Shown in pieces: positions 1-6,270 of a DNA stretch of 8,570 nucleotides. The notes beneath the pieces are model-generated. The model did no database searches. It was not told the origin of the DNA and was given only the letters and a program-made list of their open reading frames with translations. The stretch is from CAYIEH01 sp964362385 (GTDB lineage Bacteria > Patescibacteriota > Minisyncoccia > UBA6257 > UBA9933). The first letter of the stretch is position 1; every line of letters begins with the position of its first letter. The translations under genes were made by a program, and so were the position numbers. The DNA lies in NCBI GenBank assembly GCA_964362385.1, contig CAYIEH010000025.1:1-8570 (forward strand), in the 5' to 3' direction.

Positions 1-155
1 AAGATAATCTTAAATTAAATATTTTTATGGTTCAGCTCAAGAAATTATTTGATAATCCCGAAAATTTGAAATCAATGTCGCAGGCGGCAAAAAATTTTTC
101 AAAACCGGAAGCGGCCCAAACTTTAGCGGAAGAAATAATCAGGTTGGGCGCCTAA
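1..155 (+). CDS. murG: C-terminal end of a MurG-like glycosyltransferase (5' truncated by window edge)
   Basis: An open frame enters from the left edge (first full codon at 3) and stops at TAA 153-155, giving about 50 residues that end in EEIIRLGA. The pattern is an amphipathic helix with a run like QLKKLFDNPENLKSMSQAA, then PEAAQTLAEEI. It resembles the C-terminal helix of MurG, the membrane-associated enzyme that adds GlcNAc to lipid I to make lipid II in peptidoglycan synthesis. No catalytic motif lies in the visible part, so the family call rests on C-terminal resemblance only; another GT-B glycosyltransferase is possible. It sits 25 nt before the next gene on the same strand, so the two may be co-transcribed. 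A cell-wall role would suit the M23 peptidase further along. Confidence 0.6.
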   Translation, partial: DNLKLNIFMVQLKKLFDNPENLKSMSQAAKNFSKPEAAQTLAEEIIRLGA

Positions 156-180
156 AAACTTATTGCCGGCACAATTAAGT

Positions 181-1401
181 ATGTCTTATAATCCTTCGCA
201 AAAAGTATTGGAAAAATACGCCGATGTTCTCGTGAATTTTGCCTTGGGAAGCGGAAAAGGAATTAAAAAAGGAGACGTTGTTTATTTGGCGTGCTATGAG
301 AGCGCAAAGCCGCTGATGGTTGAGTTAAGGAAAACTATTTTAAAAGCCGGCGGCCACATTATTTCCAGTTATCAGCCGGACAACGAACCAGGCAGATATA
401 ATTTAAGCAAAGATTTTTATTTACTGGCCCAGGACCATCAGCTTGATTTTTTTCCGGGTAAGTATCTGCGGGGGCTTATTGATGAGGCGGACCATATGAT
501 TTTCATTGACAGCGAAACAGACAAGCAGGCGCTTAAAGGAATTAATCCCAAGAAAATTATGAAGGCTAGAATCGCTTTTAAGCCGTATATAGAATGGCGG
601 GATGAAAAAGAAAATAAAGGAAAATTTAGCTGGGCGATGGGTCTTTACGGCACAGAAGCAATGGCAAAAGAAGCGAAAATGTCTTTAAAAGAATATTGGG
701 AGCAGATTATTAAAGCGTGTTTTTTAGACAAGAAAAATCCGATTAATGAATGGAAATCTGTTTTTAAACAAACAAATAACTTTCGGCAAAAACTGAAAAA
801 ATTACAGATAAATCGCCTGCATGTCCGCGGCCCGGAAGCAAACCTATGGATAAAAATCGGCGCAAAAAGAATATGGCAGGGAGGAGGCGGCAGAAACATC
901 CCGAGCTTTGAGATATTCACTTCGCCTGATTGGAGAGGAACGAACGGCTGGATTAAATTTAACCAGCCGCTTTACAGCCACGGCAATTTAATCACAGGCA
1001 TCAATCTGGAATTTAGAAACGGAAAAGTTGTAAAAAGCAGGGCAAAGAAGAACGAAAAACTTCTTAAAGAAATCATTAAAACCGAAGGCGGCGATAAAGT
1101 CGGCGAATTTTCTTTGACTGACAAAAGATTTTCGCGGATAGCCAAATTTATGGCCGAGACTTTATACGACGAAAATATCGGCGGGCCGAACGGAAATATG
1201 CACATTGCCCTTGGAAGGGGATTTCACGATTGCTATGACGGCAATCCGGCCAAATTAAAAAAGAAAGATTGGAAAAATCTCGGATTTAATGATTCGGCTA
1301 TCCATTCCGATATAATAACCACCTCGCCCAGGACAGTCACCGCTTTTTTAAGAAACGGCAAAGAAAAAATCATATACAAAGACGGAATGTTTGTGATTTA
1401 G
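181..1401 (+). CDS. M29-family metallo-aminopeptidase
   Basis: A 406-residue protein matching the size of M29 (aminopeptidase T/AmpS) enzymes, which are cytoplasmic two-metal exopeptidases releasing N-terminal amino acids from peptides. Seen: the family-type N-terminus MSYNPSQKVLEKYADVLVNF, then the expected metal-site residues in order: E244 (in FEIFTSP), E309 (in VGEFSL), H341 (in MHIALGRGF), H375 and D377 (in AIHSDI). The residue seven after H341, normally a conserved Tyr in the family as I recall it, is Phe348. The ATG at 181 is preferred because it begins the canonical N-terminus; a TTG at 163 would add six residues without family support. No Shine-Dalgarno is visible before it. It lies 25 nt after the murG-like stop and 14 nt before the next gene, so it probably belongs to one transcript with them. 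Confidence 0.92.
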   Translation: MSYNPSQKVLEKYADVLVNFALGSGKGIKKGDVVYLACYESAKPLMVELRKTILKAGGHIISSYQPDNEPGRYNLSKDFYLLAQDHQLDFFPGKYLRGLIDEADHMIFIDSETDKQALKGINPKKIMKARIAFKPYIEWRDEKENKGKFSWAMGLYGTEAMAKEAKMSLKEYWEQIIKACFLDKKNPINEWKSVFKQTNNFRQKLKKLQINRLHVRGPEANLWIKIGAKRIWQGGGGRNIPSFEIFTSPDWRGTNGWIKFNQPLYSHGNLITGINLEFRNGKVVKSRAKKNEKLLKEIIKTEGGDKVGEFSLTDKRFSRIAKFMAETLYDENIGGPNGNMHIALGRGFHDCYDGNPAKLKKKDWKNLGFNDSAIHSDIITTSPRTVTAFLRNGKEKIIYKDGMFVI

Positions 1402-1415
1402 TTTTAGTTTTTATT

Positions 1416-2111
1416 ATGAAAAATAAAGAAGGTTTGTGGAAATTGTCTCCGAGCGGATTGTACGGTTATGACGAGTGCCCGAGGTGTTTTTGGATTGAAC
1501 AGCATATCGGCGGAAAACCGGGCATACCTTTCACTTTGAATAACGCGATGGATTCAAAATTAAAAGAGCGATACGATGAATTTCGAGCAGAAGGTAAAAT
1601 GCCGCCGGAAGTGGCAAGTTTAAAAGGGCTGAAGTTATTTAAGGATATAGAAATTTTAAATAAATGGCGGAGCAGTCCCCACGCGCTTCAGTACGTTAAT
1701 GAAAATGACGGTTATGTTCTTTCCGGGAAAATAGACGAGGTTTTTGTCAATGAAGAAGGCGAGCTGATGCCGTTGGATTTTAAATCATCAGGCGATGCGC
1801 CCAAAGAGGATAAATATAAATATTATATTTATCAGCTTCATGCGTATTCCTTGATGTTTCACGGCAAGGGGCAAAAGACGGCTAAATTCGGGTATTTAGT
1901 CCATTACTTTACCAAAGACAAAAAGGATCGGTCGCTTATGATGGAATTTAACAGCCATATTGATAAAGTGGAAATTGATCTACCGGTTTTTGAGAAAAAA
2001 TTAAAGGAAATTGTAAAATTATTGAACAACGACTTGCCAGAAACGGAAGGCGTTCTTTGCAGATGGTGTCCCTGGCTTGATAAGCGCGATGAAATTAGAA
2101 ATTTTCAATAA
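1416..2111 (+). CDS. Cas4/RecB-like PD-(D/E)XK nuclease with four-cysteine signature
   Basis: A 231-residue protein with the PD-(D/E)XK core: D107 in GKIDEV, D121-x-K123 in LDFKSS, and a Q140-x3-Y144 helix (YQLHAYSLM). Two cysteines near the N-terminus (C21, C24 in DECPRCFW) and two near the C-terminus (C215, C218 in CRWCPW) match the layout that holds a [4Fe-4S] cluster in Cas4 and AddB-type nucleases, where the cluster clamps the fold. The likely role is DNA end or single-strand cleavage in the cytoplasm. No cas gene, CRISPR repeat or helicase partner is visible, so a CRISPR role is not supported; a stand-alone RecB-like exonuclease is the safer call. It starts 14 nt after the aminopeptidase stop, with no Shine-Dalgarno, and likely shares its transcript. 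The cluster is inferred from cysteine spacing only. Confidence 0.85.
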   Translation: MKNKEGLWKLSPSGLYGYDECPRCFWIEQHIGGKPGIPFTLNNAMDSKLKERYDEFRAEGKMPPEVASLKGLKLFKDIEILNKWRSSPHALQYVNENDGYVLSGKIDEVFVNEEGELMPLDFKSSGDAPKEDKYKYYIYQLHAYSLMFHGKGQKTAKFGYLVHYFTKDKKDRSLMMEFNSHIDKVEIDLPVFEKKLKEIVKLLNNDLPETEGVLCRWCPWLDKRDEIRNFQ

Positions 2112-2123
2112 ATGGTGGCGGTA

Positions 2124-2152
2124 TTGCAAAAATTATCAAAAAATGATAAAAT
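2124..2152 (+). promoter_or_regulatory. Sigma-70-type extended -10 promoter for the 68-aa gene
   Basis: TTGCAA (2124-2129), a 17-bp spacer, then TGATAAAAT with the -10 hexamer TAAAAT at 2147-2152 and an extended TG at 2144-2145. The ATG of the next gene is at 2159, six nt past the -10 box, where the transcript start is expected, so the mRNA is probably leaderless. Confidence 0.7.
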
Positions 2153-2158
2153 AAATTT

Positions 2159-2365
2159 ATGGAAGATTTAGAAAGAAATTTTAACGAAATTCCCGAAGAA
2201 CAAAGAAAGAGGGAAAAAAGGGAATTTATAGCTTCGACGACTGGCGGCGGACCTGTTCATAAATACGAGGCGGAATATTGGGAAACTCAGCAAAACGTTT
2301 GGACAATAGTGCCGGGCACATTAAAAGATCTCGGTCCGGCAAAAGAGAAAATGGATTACCATTAA
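2159..2365 (+). CDS. Small protein of unknown function (68 aa)
   Basis: I do not recognise this protein. The 68-residue product has a highly charged N-terminal half rich in Glu, Lys and Arg (around EEQRKREKREF, residues 13-23), a TTGGGP turn (residues 27-32), then an aromatic stretch with YEAEYWE and NVWTIVP. There is no signal peptide, membrane segment or cysteine, so it is probably cytoplasmic. What supports it as a real gene is a well-formed extended -10 promoter ending six nt before the ATG, codon use like its neighbours, and its fit in the gap between two genes on the same strand. It precedes gltX by 55 nt, and gltX has its own -10 element, so the two need not be one operon. The leaderless start means no Shine-Dalgarno is expected. 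Confidence 0.65.
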   Translation: MEDLERNFNEIPEEQRKREKREFIASTTGGGPVHKYEAEYWETQQNVWTIVPGTLKDLGPAKEKMDYH

Positions 2366-2405
2366 CGGCTTAAGAGCATTTAGACTGGGAAAACCATTGA
2401 TTTTG

Positions 2406-2414
2406 TGTTAAAAT
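2406..2414 (+). promoter_or_regulatory. Extended -10 promoter of gltX
   Basis: TGTTAAAAT: the extended TG at 2406-2407 and -10 hexamer TAAAAT at 2409-2414, ending six nt before the gltX ATG at 2421. No good -35 is seen at 16-18 bp, which is common where the TG extension compensates. The predicted start point falls on or next to the ATG, implying a leaderless message. Confidence 0.65.
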
Positions 2415-2420
2415 AGCTAA

Positions 2421-3875
2421 ATGACTGATGGCTCTAAAAAGCCGGTAAGGGTAAGAATGGCGCCTTCGCCAACCGGACCTCTTCATTTAGGGACCGCCAG
2501 GACAACCCTTTTCAATTATTTGTTCGCCAGAAATCAAGGCGGTGTTTTTATATTGCGGATAGAAGATACTGATGTTGAACGTTCTAATATAGAATATGAA
2601 AAGGATATTATTGATGGTTTAAAATGGCTTGGAATTAATTGGGATGAAGGTCCGGATATTGGCGGGCCTTATGGCGCTTACAGACAATCAGAACGGCTGG
2701 ATATTTATGAAAAATACTTGCAAAAACTTATTGACGGCGATAAGGCATTCTACTGCTTTTGTTCCAAAGAAGAATTAGAAGCTGACAGACAGGCAATGTT
2801 AAGTCAAGGGATAGCGCCTAGATACAGCGGGAAATGCCGAAATTTTCCAAAAGAAAAAACCAAAGAGCGTCTAAATAAAGGGGAAGGCTCAGTAATTCGT
2901 TTTAAAATGCCCGAAATTGAGCTGGAATTCAATGATTTAATCAGGGGCAAAATAACAGTTGACACCGGTTTGATGGGGGATATTGTGATTGCCAGAAATT
3001 TAAGATCGCCGCTTTTTATTTTTGCCGGCGTTGTTGATGATTTTGAAATGAAAATTACCCATGTTATCCGCGGCGAAGACCATATTTCCAATACGCCGAA
3101 ACAAATATTAATTCAAAAAGCTTTGGAGTTTGACGAAGTTAAATACGCGCATTTGCCTTTGATATTGGCGCCGGACAGAAGCAAGTTGTCAAAACGTTAT
3201 ATAGAAACTTCGTTGGATGAGTATAAAAAATTGGGATATTTGCCCGAAGCGTTGGTGAATTTTATGGCGTTGCTGGGCTGGCACCCTCAAGACGACAGAG
3301 AAATATTGAAAAAAGATGAACTAATTTCTGAATTTGACATAAAGCGCGTTCAGAAAGCCGGCGCTGTTTTTAATATTGATAAATTAGAATGGCTTAATGC
3401 GCAATACATCAGAAGCATTAATTCGGAAAGATTATCGGAAATAATTCTTGATTTTATTCCGGAAAACTGGAAATCCAAAAAAGATTTAATTCTAAAAATT
3501 TTAGAAGCGGAAAAAGAAAGATTGAAAATATTAAGCGATTTTAAAATAGCGGCTGATTTCTTTTTTGAATTGCCGGATTACAATAAAGGACTTTTGGTTT
3601 GGAAAGGAATTGAAGAAAATAAGATAAAAAATAATTTAAAGCTTCTATCGGAAGAAATTAAAAAAATTCCGGAAGCCGATTTTGACATAAGAGGCCTTGA
3701 GAGAGTTATTATGCCTTTGACCGAGGTTTGGGGAAGGGGAGAGTTGCTTTGGCCGCTGAGAGCTTCTTTAAGCGGGAAAGCCGCTTCGCCGGGTCCTTTT
3801 GAAATTATGGAGATATTGGGAAAGGAGGAAACTTTAAAACGGCTGGAAATCGCCGTTAATAAAATTTCTTTATGA
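2421..3875 (+). CDS. gltX: Glutamyl-tRNA synthetase
   Basis: A 484-residue class I aminoacyl-tRNA synthetase of usual bacterial GluRS length, which charges tRNA(Glu) with glutamate using ATP in the cytoplasm. Seen: APSPTGPLHLGTARTTL with the HIGH-type motif H22-L-G-T25; the LRIEDTDVERS segment; a zinc-site-like C112-x-C114 with Y135 and C139 (YCFC...YSGKC); the KMSKS-type motif K255-LSKR; the GYLPEALVNFMALLGW helix; and a C-terminal anticodon-binding domain ending in LLWPLRASLSGK...LGKEETLKRLE. After KLSKR the usual His-Gly is Tyr-Ile. If the organism lacks GlnRS, this enzyme could also mischarge tRNA(Gln) for the amidotransferase GatCAB, but that cannot be judged here. An extended -10 box just upstream implies a leaderless mRNA. 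The last four bases overlap the next start (ATGA), suggesting translational coupling to the M23 peptidase. Confidence 0.97.
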   Translation: MTDGSKKPVRVRMAPSPTGPLHLGTARTTLFNYLFARNQGGVFILRIEDTDVERSNIEYEKDIIDGLKWLGINWDEGPDIGGPYGAYRQSERLDIYEKYLQKLIDGDKAFYCFCSKEELEADRQAMLSQGIAPRYSGKCRNFPKEKTKERLNKGEGSVIRFKMPEIELEFNDLIRGKITVDTGLMGDIVIARNLRSPLFIFAGVVDDFEMKITHVIRGEDHISNTPKQILIQKALEFDEVKYAHLPLILAPDRSKLSKRYIETSLDEYKKLGYLPEALVNFMALLGWHPQDDREILKKDELISEFDIKRVQKAGAVFNIDKLEWLNAQYIRSINSERLSEIILDFIPENWKSKKDLILKILEAEKERLKILSDFKIAADFFFELPDYNKGLLVWKGIEENKIKNNLKLLSEEIKKIPEADFDIRGLERVIMPLTEVWGRGELLWPLRASLSGKAASPGPFEIMEILGKEETLKRLEIAVNKISL

Positions 3876-5131
3876 AAAAACAAAAATTAAAAGCGACAAT
3901 TTTTTTGACGTTCAGTTTTTGGTTTTTAATTTGCGGTTCTTATGGAACGTTTGCCGCAACACCGCAGGAATTAAGGGACAATATTGAAAAAAAGAGCCAA
4001 GAGCTTGAAGCGTTAAAAGGCCAGATTTTAAGCACTCAAGAACAGCTTGAAACAACAAAAAGCCAGAAACAAACGCTTGGAAGCGAATTAAATCAGATTA
4101 AGGTTAATCTTAATCAGCTTGATTTAGGCATTAAATCAAGCCAAACAGCGATTGAAAAAACCGGTTTGGAAATAGAAATGACTCAATACGACATCAAAGA
4201 TTCCGAGGATAAAATAAAAGCCAAAAGAGAGGTAATCGCCGAAATTCTGCGTCAACTCCAGCAAAAAAACGCCACAGAAAATCCTTTGACGATCTTTCTA
4301 AAAAATAAAAATTTGGCCGACAGCGTATTTGAAATTCAGGGACTATTGGATTTTCAAGGTAAATTAGTCAGTGAAATAGACGATTTAAGGAATCTTAAAG
4401 AAGAATTGGACAGAAATTTACAAATAGCTTCTGATAAAAAACAGCAAAAAGAAACAGAAAACGAAAATCTGAAAAACAAAAAATTGATAGCCGAAGAAAC
4501 AAAAAAATACAGACAATCATTATTGGAACAAACAAAAAATAAAGAAAAAATTTATCAGCAATCGCTGACTGAACTTCAAAAAAAGCAGGATCAAATCGGC
4601 CAAGAATTGCAAAAATTAGAAGAAGAAATGCGTTTGAAGATTGACAGAAGTATTTTGCCCAAGGCGAGGCCCGGAGTTTTAGCAATGCCGGTTGGCGGGA
4701 CAACCACTCAAATATACGGATATACCAAGTTTGCTTTAGCCGGCGGTTATAAAGGAAAGCCGCATAATGGAATTGATGTAGCGGCGCCGATTGGCACTCC
4801 GATTTTTGCGGCTGAAAAAGGAAAAGTTATCTCCGTAGGCAATCAAGACCTTTATTGTTACAAAGGGGCTTACGGAAAATTCATTGCAATAGAGCATGAG
4901 AATAATCTTACTACTTTATACGGACATCTTTCCCTTCAGGTTGTTAAAGAAGGCGACACAGTTGAAAGAGGCAGTTTAATCGGCTATGTGGGCAAAACTG
5001 GATATGCCAAAGGCGCCCATCTTCATTTTGGAGTCTATGCCAGCCAGACATTTCGGATTGGTTCAGCTAATTTGAATTGCGGTCCTAAAATGCCTTATGG
5101 CGGCAGTTTAGACCCGATGGATTATTTATAA
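3872..5131 (+). CDS. Secreted coiled-coil M23 peptidase (EnvC/PcsB-like)
   Basis: A 419-residue exported protein. Residues 1-28 form a signal peptide (basic MKKQKLK, hydrophobic core to about residue 22, likely cut after TFA at 28). Residues about 30-265 are a long heptad-rich coiled coil (Gln, Glu, Lys, Leu), as in EnvC and PcsB, which use it to dock on the division machinery. The C-terminal LytM/M23 domain has H298 and D302 in HNGIDVAAP, H352 in LYGHLS, and H383-L-H385 in GAHLHFGV, so the zinc and catalytic residues look intact. The expected activity is cutting peptidoglycan cross-bridges outside the membrane, in cell separation or wall remodelling. C329 and C403 could form a disulfide (inference). 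The start overlaps the gltX stop by ATGA and has no Shine-Dalgarno, so coupled translation from gltX is likely. Confidence 0.93.
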   Translation: MKKQKLKATIFLTFSFWFLICGSYGTFAATPQELRDNIEKKSQELEALKGQILSTQEQLETTKSQKQTLGSELNQIKVNLNQLDLGIKSSQTAIEKTGLEIEMTQYDIKDSEDKIKAKREVIAEILRQLQQKNATENPLTIFLKNKNLADSVFEIQGLLDFQGKLVSEIDDLRNLKEELDRNLQIASDKKQQKETENENLKNKKLIAEETKKYRQSLLEQTKNKEKIYQQSLTELQKKQDQIGQELQKLEEEMRLKIDRSILPKARPGVLAMPVGGTTTQIYGYTKFALAGGYKGKPHNGIDVAAPIGTPIFAAEKGKVISVGNQDLYCYKGAYGKFIAIEHENNLTTLYGHLSLQVVKEGDTVERGSLIGYVGKTGYAKGAHLHFGVYASQTFRIGSANLNCGPKMPYGGSLDPMDYL

Positions 5132-5146
5132 AATTGTGTAAAAGTA

Positions 5147-5155
5147 TGCTATACT
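5147..5155 (+). promoter_or_regulatory. Extended -10 promoter of the 56-aa peptide gene
   Basis: TGCTATACT, with TG at 5147-5148 and the hexamer TATACT at 5150-5155, ends five nt before the ATG at 5161. The -35 region is poor. Spacing predicts a transcript starting at or next to the ATG, as for gltX and the 68-aa gene. Confidence 0.65.
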
Positions 5156-5160
5156 AAAAT

Positions 5161-5331
5161 ATGCCGGAATTAATACAAAAATTAATAGATTTATTGAGCT
5201 ATATAAGCAAGTGGTTAACGGTTAATATCGGCGCCGGATTTATTAATTTCATTAAAGCAGTGGGGTTTTTAATGATTAGGATTTTTGAGTTCTTTATTGA
5301 TATTATCAGGTGGTTTATTAATCACATTTAA
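5161..5331 (+). CDS. Small hydrophobic, amphipathic membrane peptide (56 aa)
   Basis: ATG at 5161 to TAA at 5329-5331 encodes 56 residues, beginning MPELIQKLIDLLSYISKWL and ending FFIDIIRWFINHI. It is very rich in Ile, Phe and Leu, with Lys, Arg, Asp and Glu spaced so that two helices (about 3-20 and 28-55) would each have a polar edge and a broad hydrophobic face, split by a NIGAG turn. It should sit in or on the membrane. Support for a real gene: a good extended -10 box five nt before the ATG and a perfect hairpin starting two nt after the stop. I recognise no family; phenol-soluble modulin-like, toxin-like or membrane-scaffold roles are all open. It is 29 nt after the M23 gene but has its own promoter. 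Confidence 0.6.
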   Translation: MPELIQKLIDLLSYISKWLTVNIGAGFINFIKAVGFLMIRIFEFFIDIIRWFINHI

Positions 5332-5332
5332 T

Positions 5333-5364
5333 ATCTGTCGCAAAACCTTCATTTTGCGACAGAT
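5333..5364. terminator. Perfect 13-bp hairpin after the 56-aa gene (possible terminator without U-tract)
   Basis: Arm ATCTGTCGCAAAA (5333-5345), six-base loop CCTTCA, and exact complement TTTTGCGACAGAT (5352-5364). It begins two nt after the stop of the 56-aa gene, so it probably ends or protects that transcript. Neither strand has a clear U-tract after it, so classical intrinsic termination is uncertain. Confidence 0.5.
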
Positions 5365-5399
5365 GAGAAAATTAAAATAGCACGCTTCCCTTTATTGTA

Positions 5400-5432
5400 A
5401 ATCCCTCACTATTGTATAAAAAGTGAGGGATT
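5400..5432. repeat. Second perfect hairpin upstream of the zinc-finger nuclease gene
   Basis: AATCCCTCACT (5400-5410) and AGTGAGGGATT (5422-5432) are exact complements around an 11-nt loop that contains TATAAA (5415-5420). After an A/A mismatch, two more base pairs could form. It ends 19 nt before the ATG at 5452. It could be a terminator, a 5'-leader structure, or a hairpin overlapping a weak promoter; the sequence does not decide between these. Confidence 0.5.
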
Positions 5433-5451
5433 ATTAAGATAAGTTTCGCTT

Positions 5452-6225
5452 ATGTATTACACCGACATAAAACATTTTAAAGGAACTTCAGGATATGAAA
5501 TTGACGGCACCTGGTATCCCCGAGTCACTAAAATCGTTGAGATTAAAGCCAAACCGGCATTATACAGATTTTACGCTGAATTGAATAATTTTCAGGAAGG
5601 CGAAGATATAAAAAAGAATTCGGCTTCCGAAGGAACGATGATTCATGAAGCGGTTGAAAAAATTCTGATTGGCGAATCCCCTGTTATTGATCCTTCTATT
5701 CAGCCTTCGGTTGAAGCGTTTTTAAAATTTATTGAGGAAAAAAATATTCACGCAGACCCGGAATATGTTGAAAAGCAGGTTGTTAATTATGACGAAAAAT
5801 ACGCCGGCACTTTAGACGCTTTGGCTTTGATTGACGGAAAATTCGGGGTTTTGGACATTAAAACTTCTCAAGCGATTTATCGGGATTATAATCTTCAGAC
5901 ATCGGCTTATATCGCCGCCTTGGAAAAAGATTTTAAAAATCTTCAAACAAGATGGATTTTAAGGATTGACCAGACGAAAAAATGTTTAAAGTGCGGAGCA
6001 ACGCTTAGAAGCAAAGGCGGAAGAGATAAAATCAAACCCGCGAGAAACGGGAAAAAACCATTGCCGATGTGCGATGACAACGAGCATCAATGGTCAGAAC
6101 TTCGGGGAGAAGTTGAACTTCAGGAATTCCCCTATTGGCAGGAAGATTTTAAAGCGTTTTTAGGCGCGAAAAAATTGTGGGAGTGGGAAAATGAATACTG
6201 GCTAAAGCAAGCCGGATACTTATAA
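5452..6225 (+). CDS. PD-(D/E)XK exonuclease with putative zinc-finger insertion
   Basis: A 257-residue RecB/phage-exonuclease-like nuclease. Core motifs in order: GTMIHEAVE with H65 (motif I), D122 in AGTLDAL, D135-x-K137 in VLDIKTS, and Q149-x3-Y153 in LQTSAYI, which together form the metal-dependent DNA-cleaving site. After the core, C178 and C181 (CLKCG) with C207 and H212 (CDDNEH) look like a small zinc ribbon flanking a basic loop (RSKGGRDKIKPARNGKK), which could bind nucleic acid. It differs from the other PD-(D/E)XK gene in this window, which carries its cysteines at the termini. It may act in DNA repair, or be phage-derived or a defence nuclease; no helicase or recombinase partner is adjacent. 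No Shine-Dalgarno precedes the ATG. It converges on the retron RT, 27 nt separating the two stops. Confidence 0.82.
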   Translation: MYYTDIKHFKGTSGYEIDGTWYPRVTKIVEIKAKPALYRFYAELNNFQEGEDIKKNSASEGTMIHEAVEKILIGESPVIDPSIQPSVEAFLKFIEEKNIHADPEYVEKQVVNYDEKYAGTLDALALIDGKFGVLDIKTSQAIYRDYNLQTSAYIAALEKDFKNLQTRWILRIDQTKKCLKCGATLRSKGGRDKIKPARNGKKPLPMCDDNEHQWSELRGEVELQEFPYWQEDFKAFLGAKKLWEWENEYWLKQAGYL

Positions 6226-6228
6226 TAT

Positions 6229-6270
6229 AAATCAAAAATACAGAGCCTGGCTTTATATAGGCTCTGTATT
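6229..6270 (-). terminator. Intrinsic terminator of the retron operon, containing the RT stop codon
   Basis: Arms AATACAGAGCC (6237-6247) and GGCTCTGTATT (6260-6270) are exact 11-bp complements with a 12-nt loop. Read on the minus strand, the stem runs into TTTTTGATTT, a proper U-tract. The RT stop (6253-6255) lies in the loop, so the last RT codons form one arm. On the plus strand it may also end the convergent nuclease transcript, but the T-run there is weak. Confidence 0.8.

Noticed and set aside
163..180. TTG start at 163 for the M29 aminopeptidase
   Set aside because: The family-like N-terminus starts at ATG 181, and no ribosome site supports the TTG.
1416..2111. Part of a CRISPR-Cas locus because of the Cas4-like nuclease
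   Set aside because: No repeat-spacer array and no other cas gene are visible anywhere in the window.
3821..3828. AAAGGAGG near the end of gltX as ribosome site for the M23 gene
   Set aside because: It lies about 43 nt upstream of ATG 3872, too far for direct use, and encodes part of the conserved GltX C-terminus.
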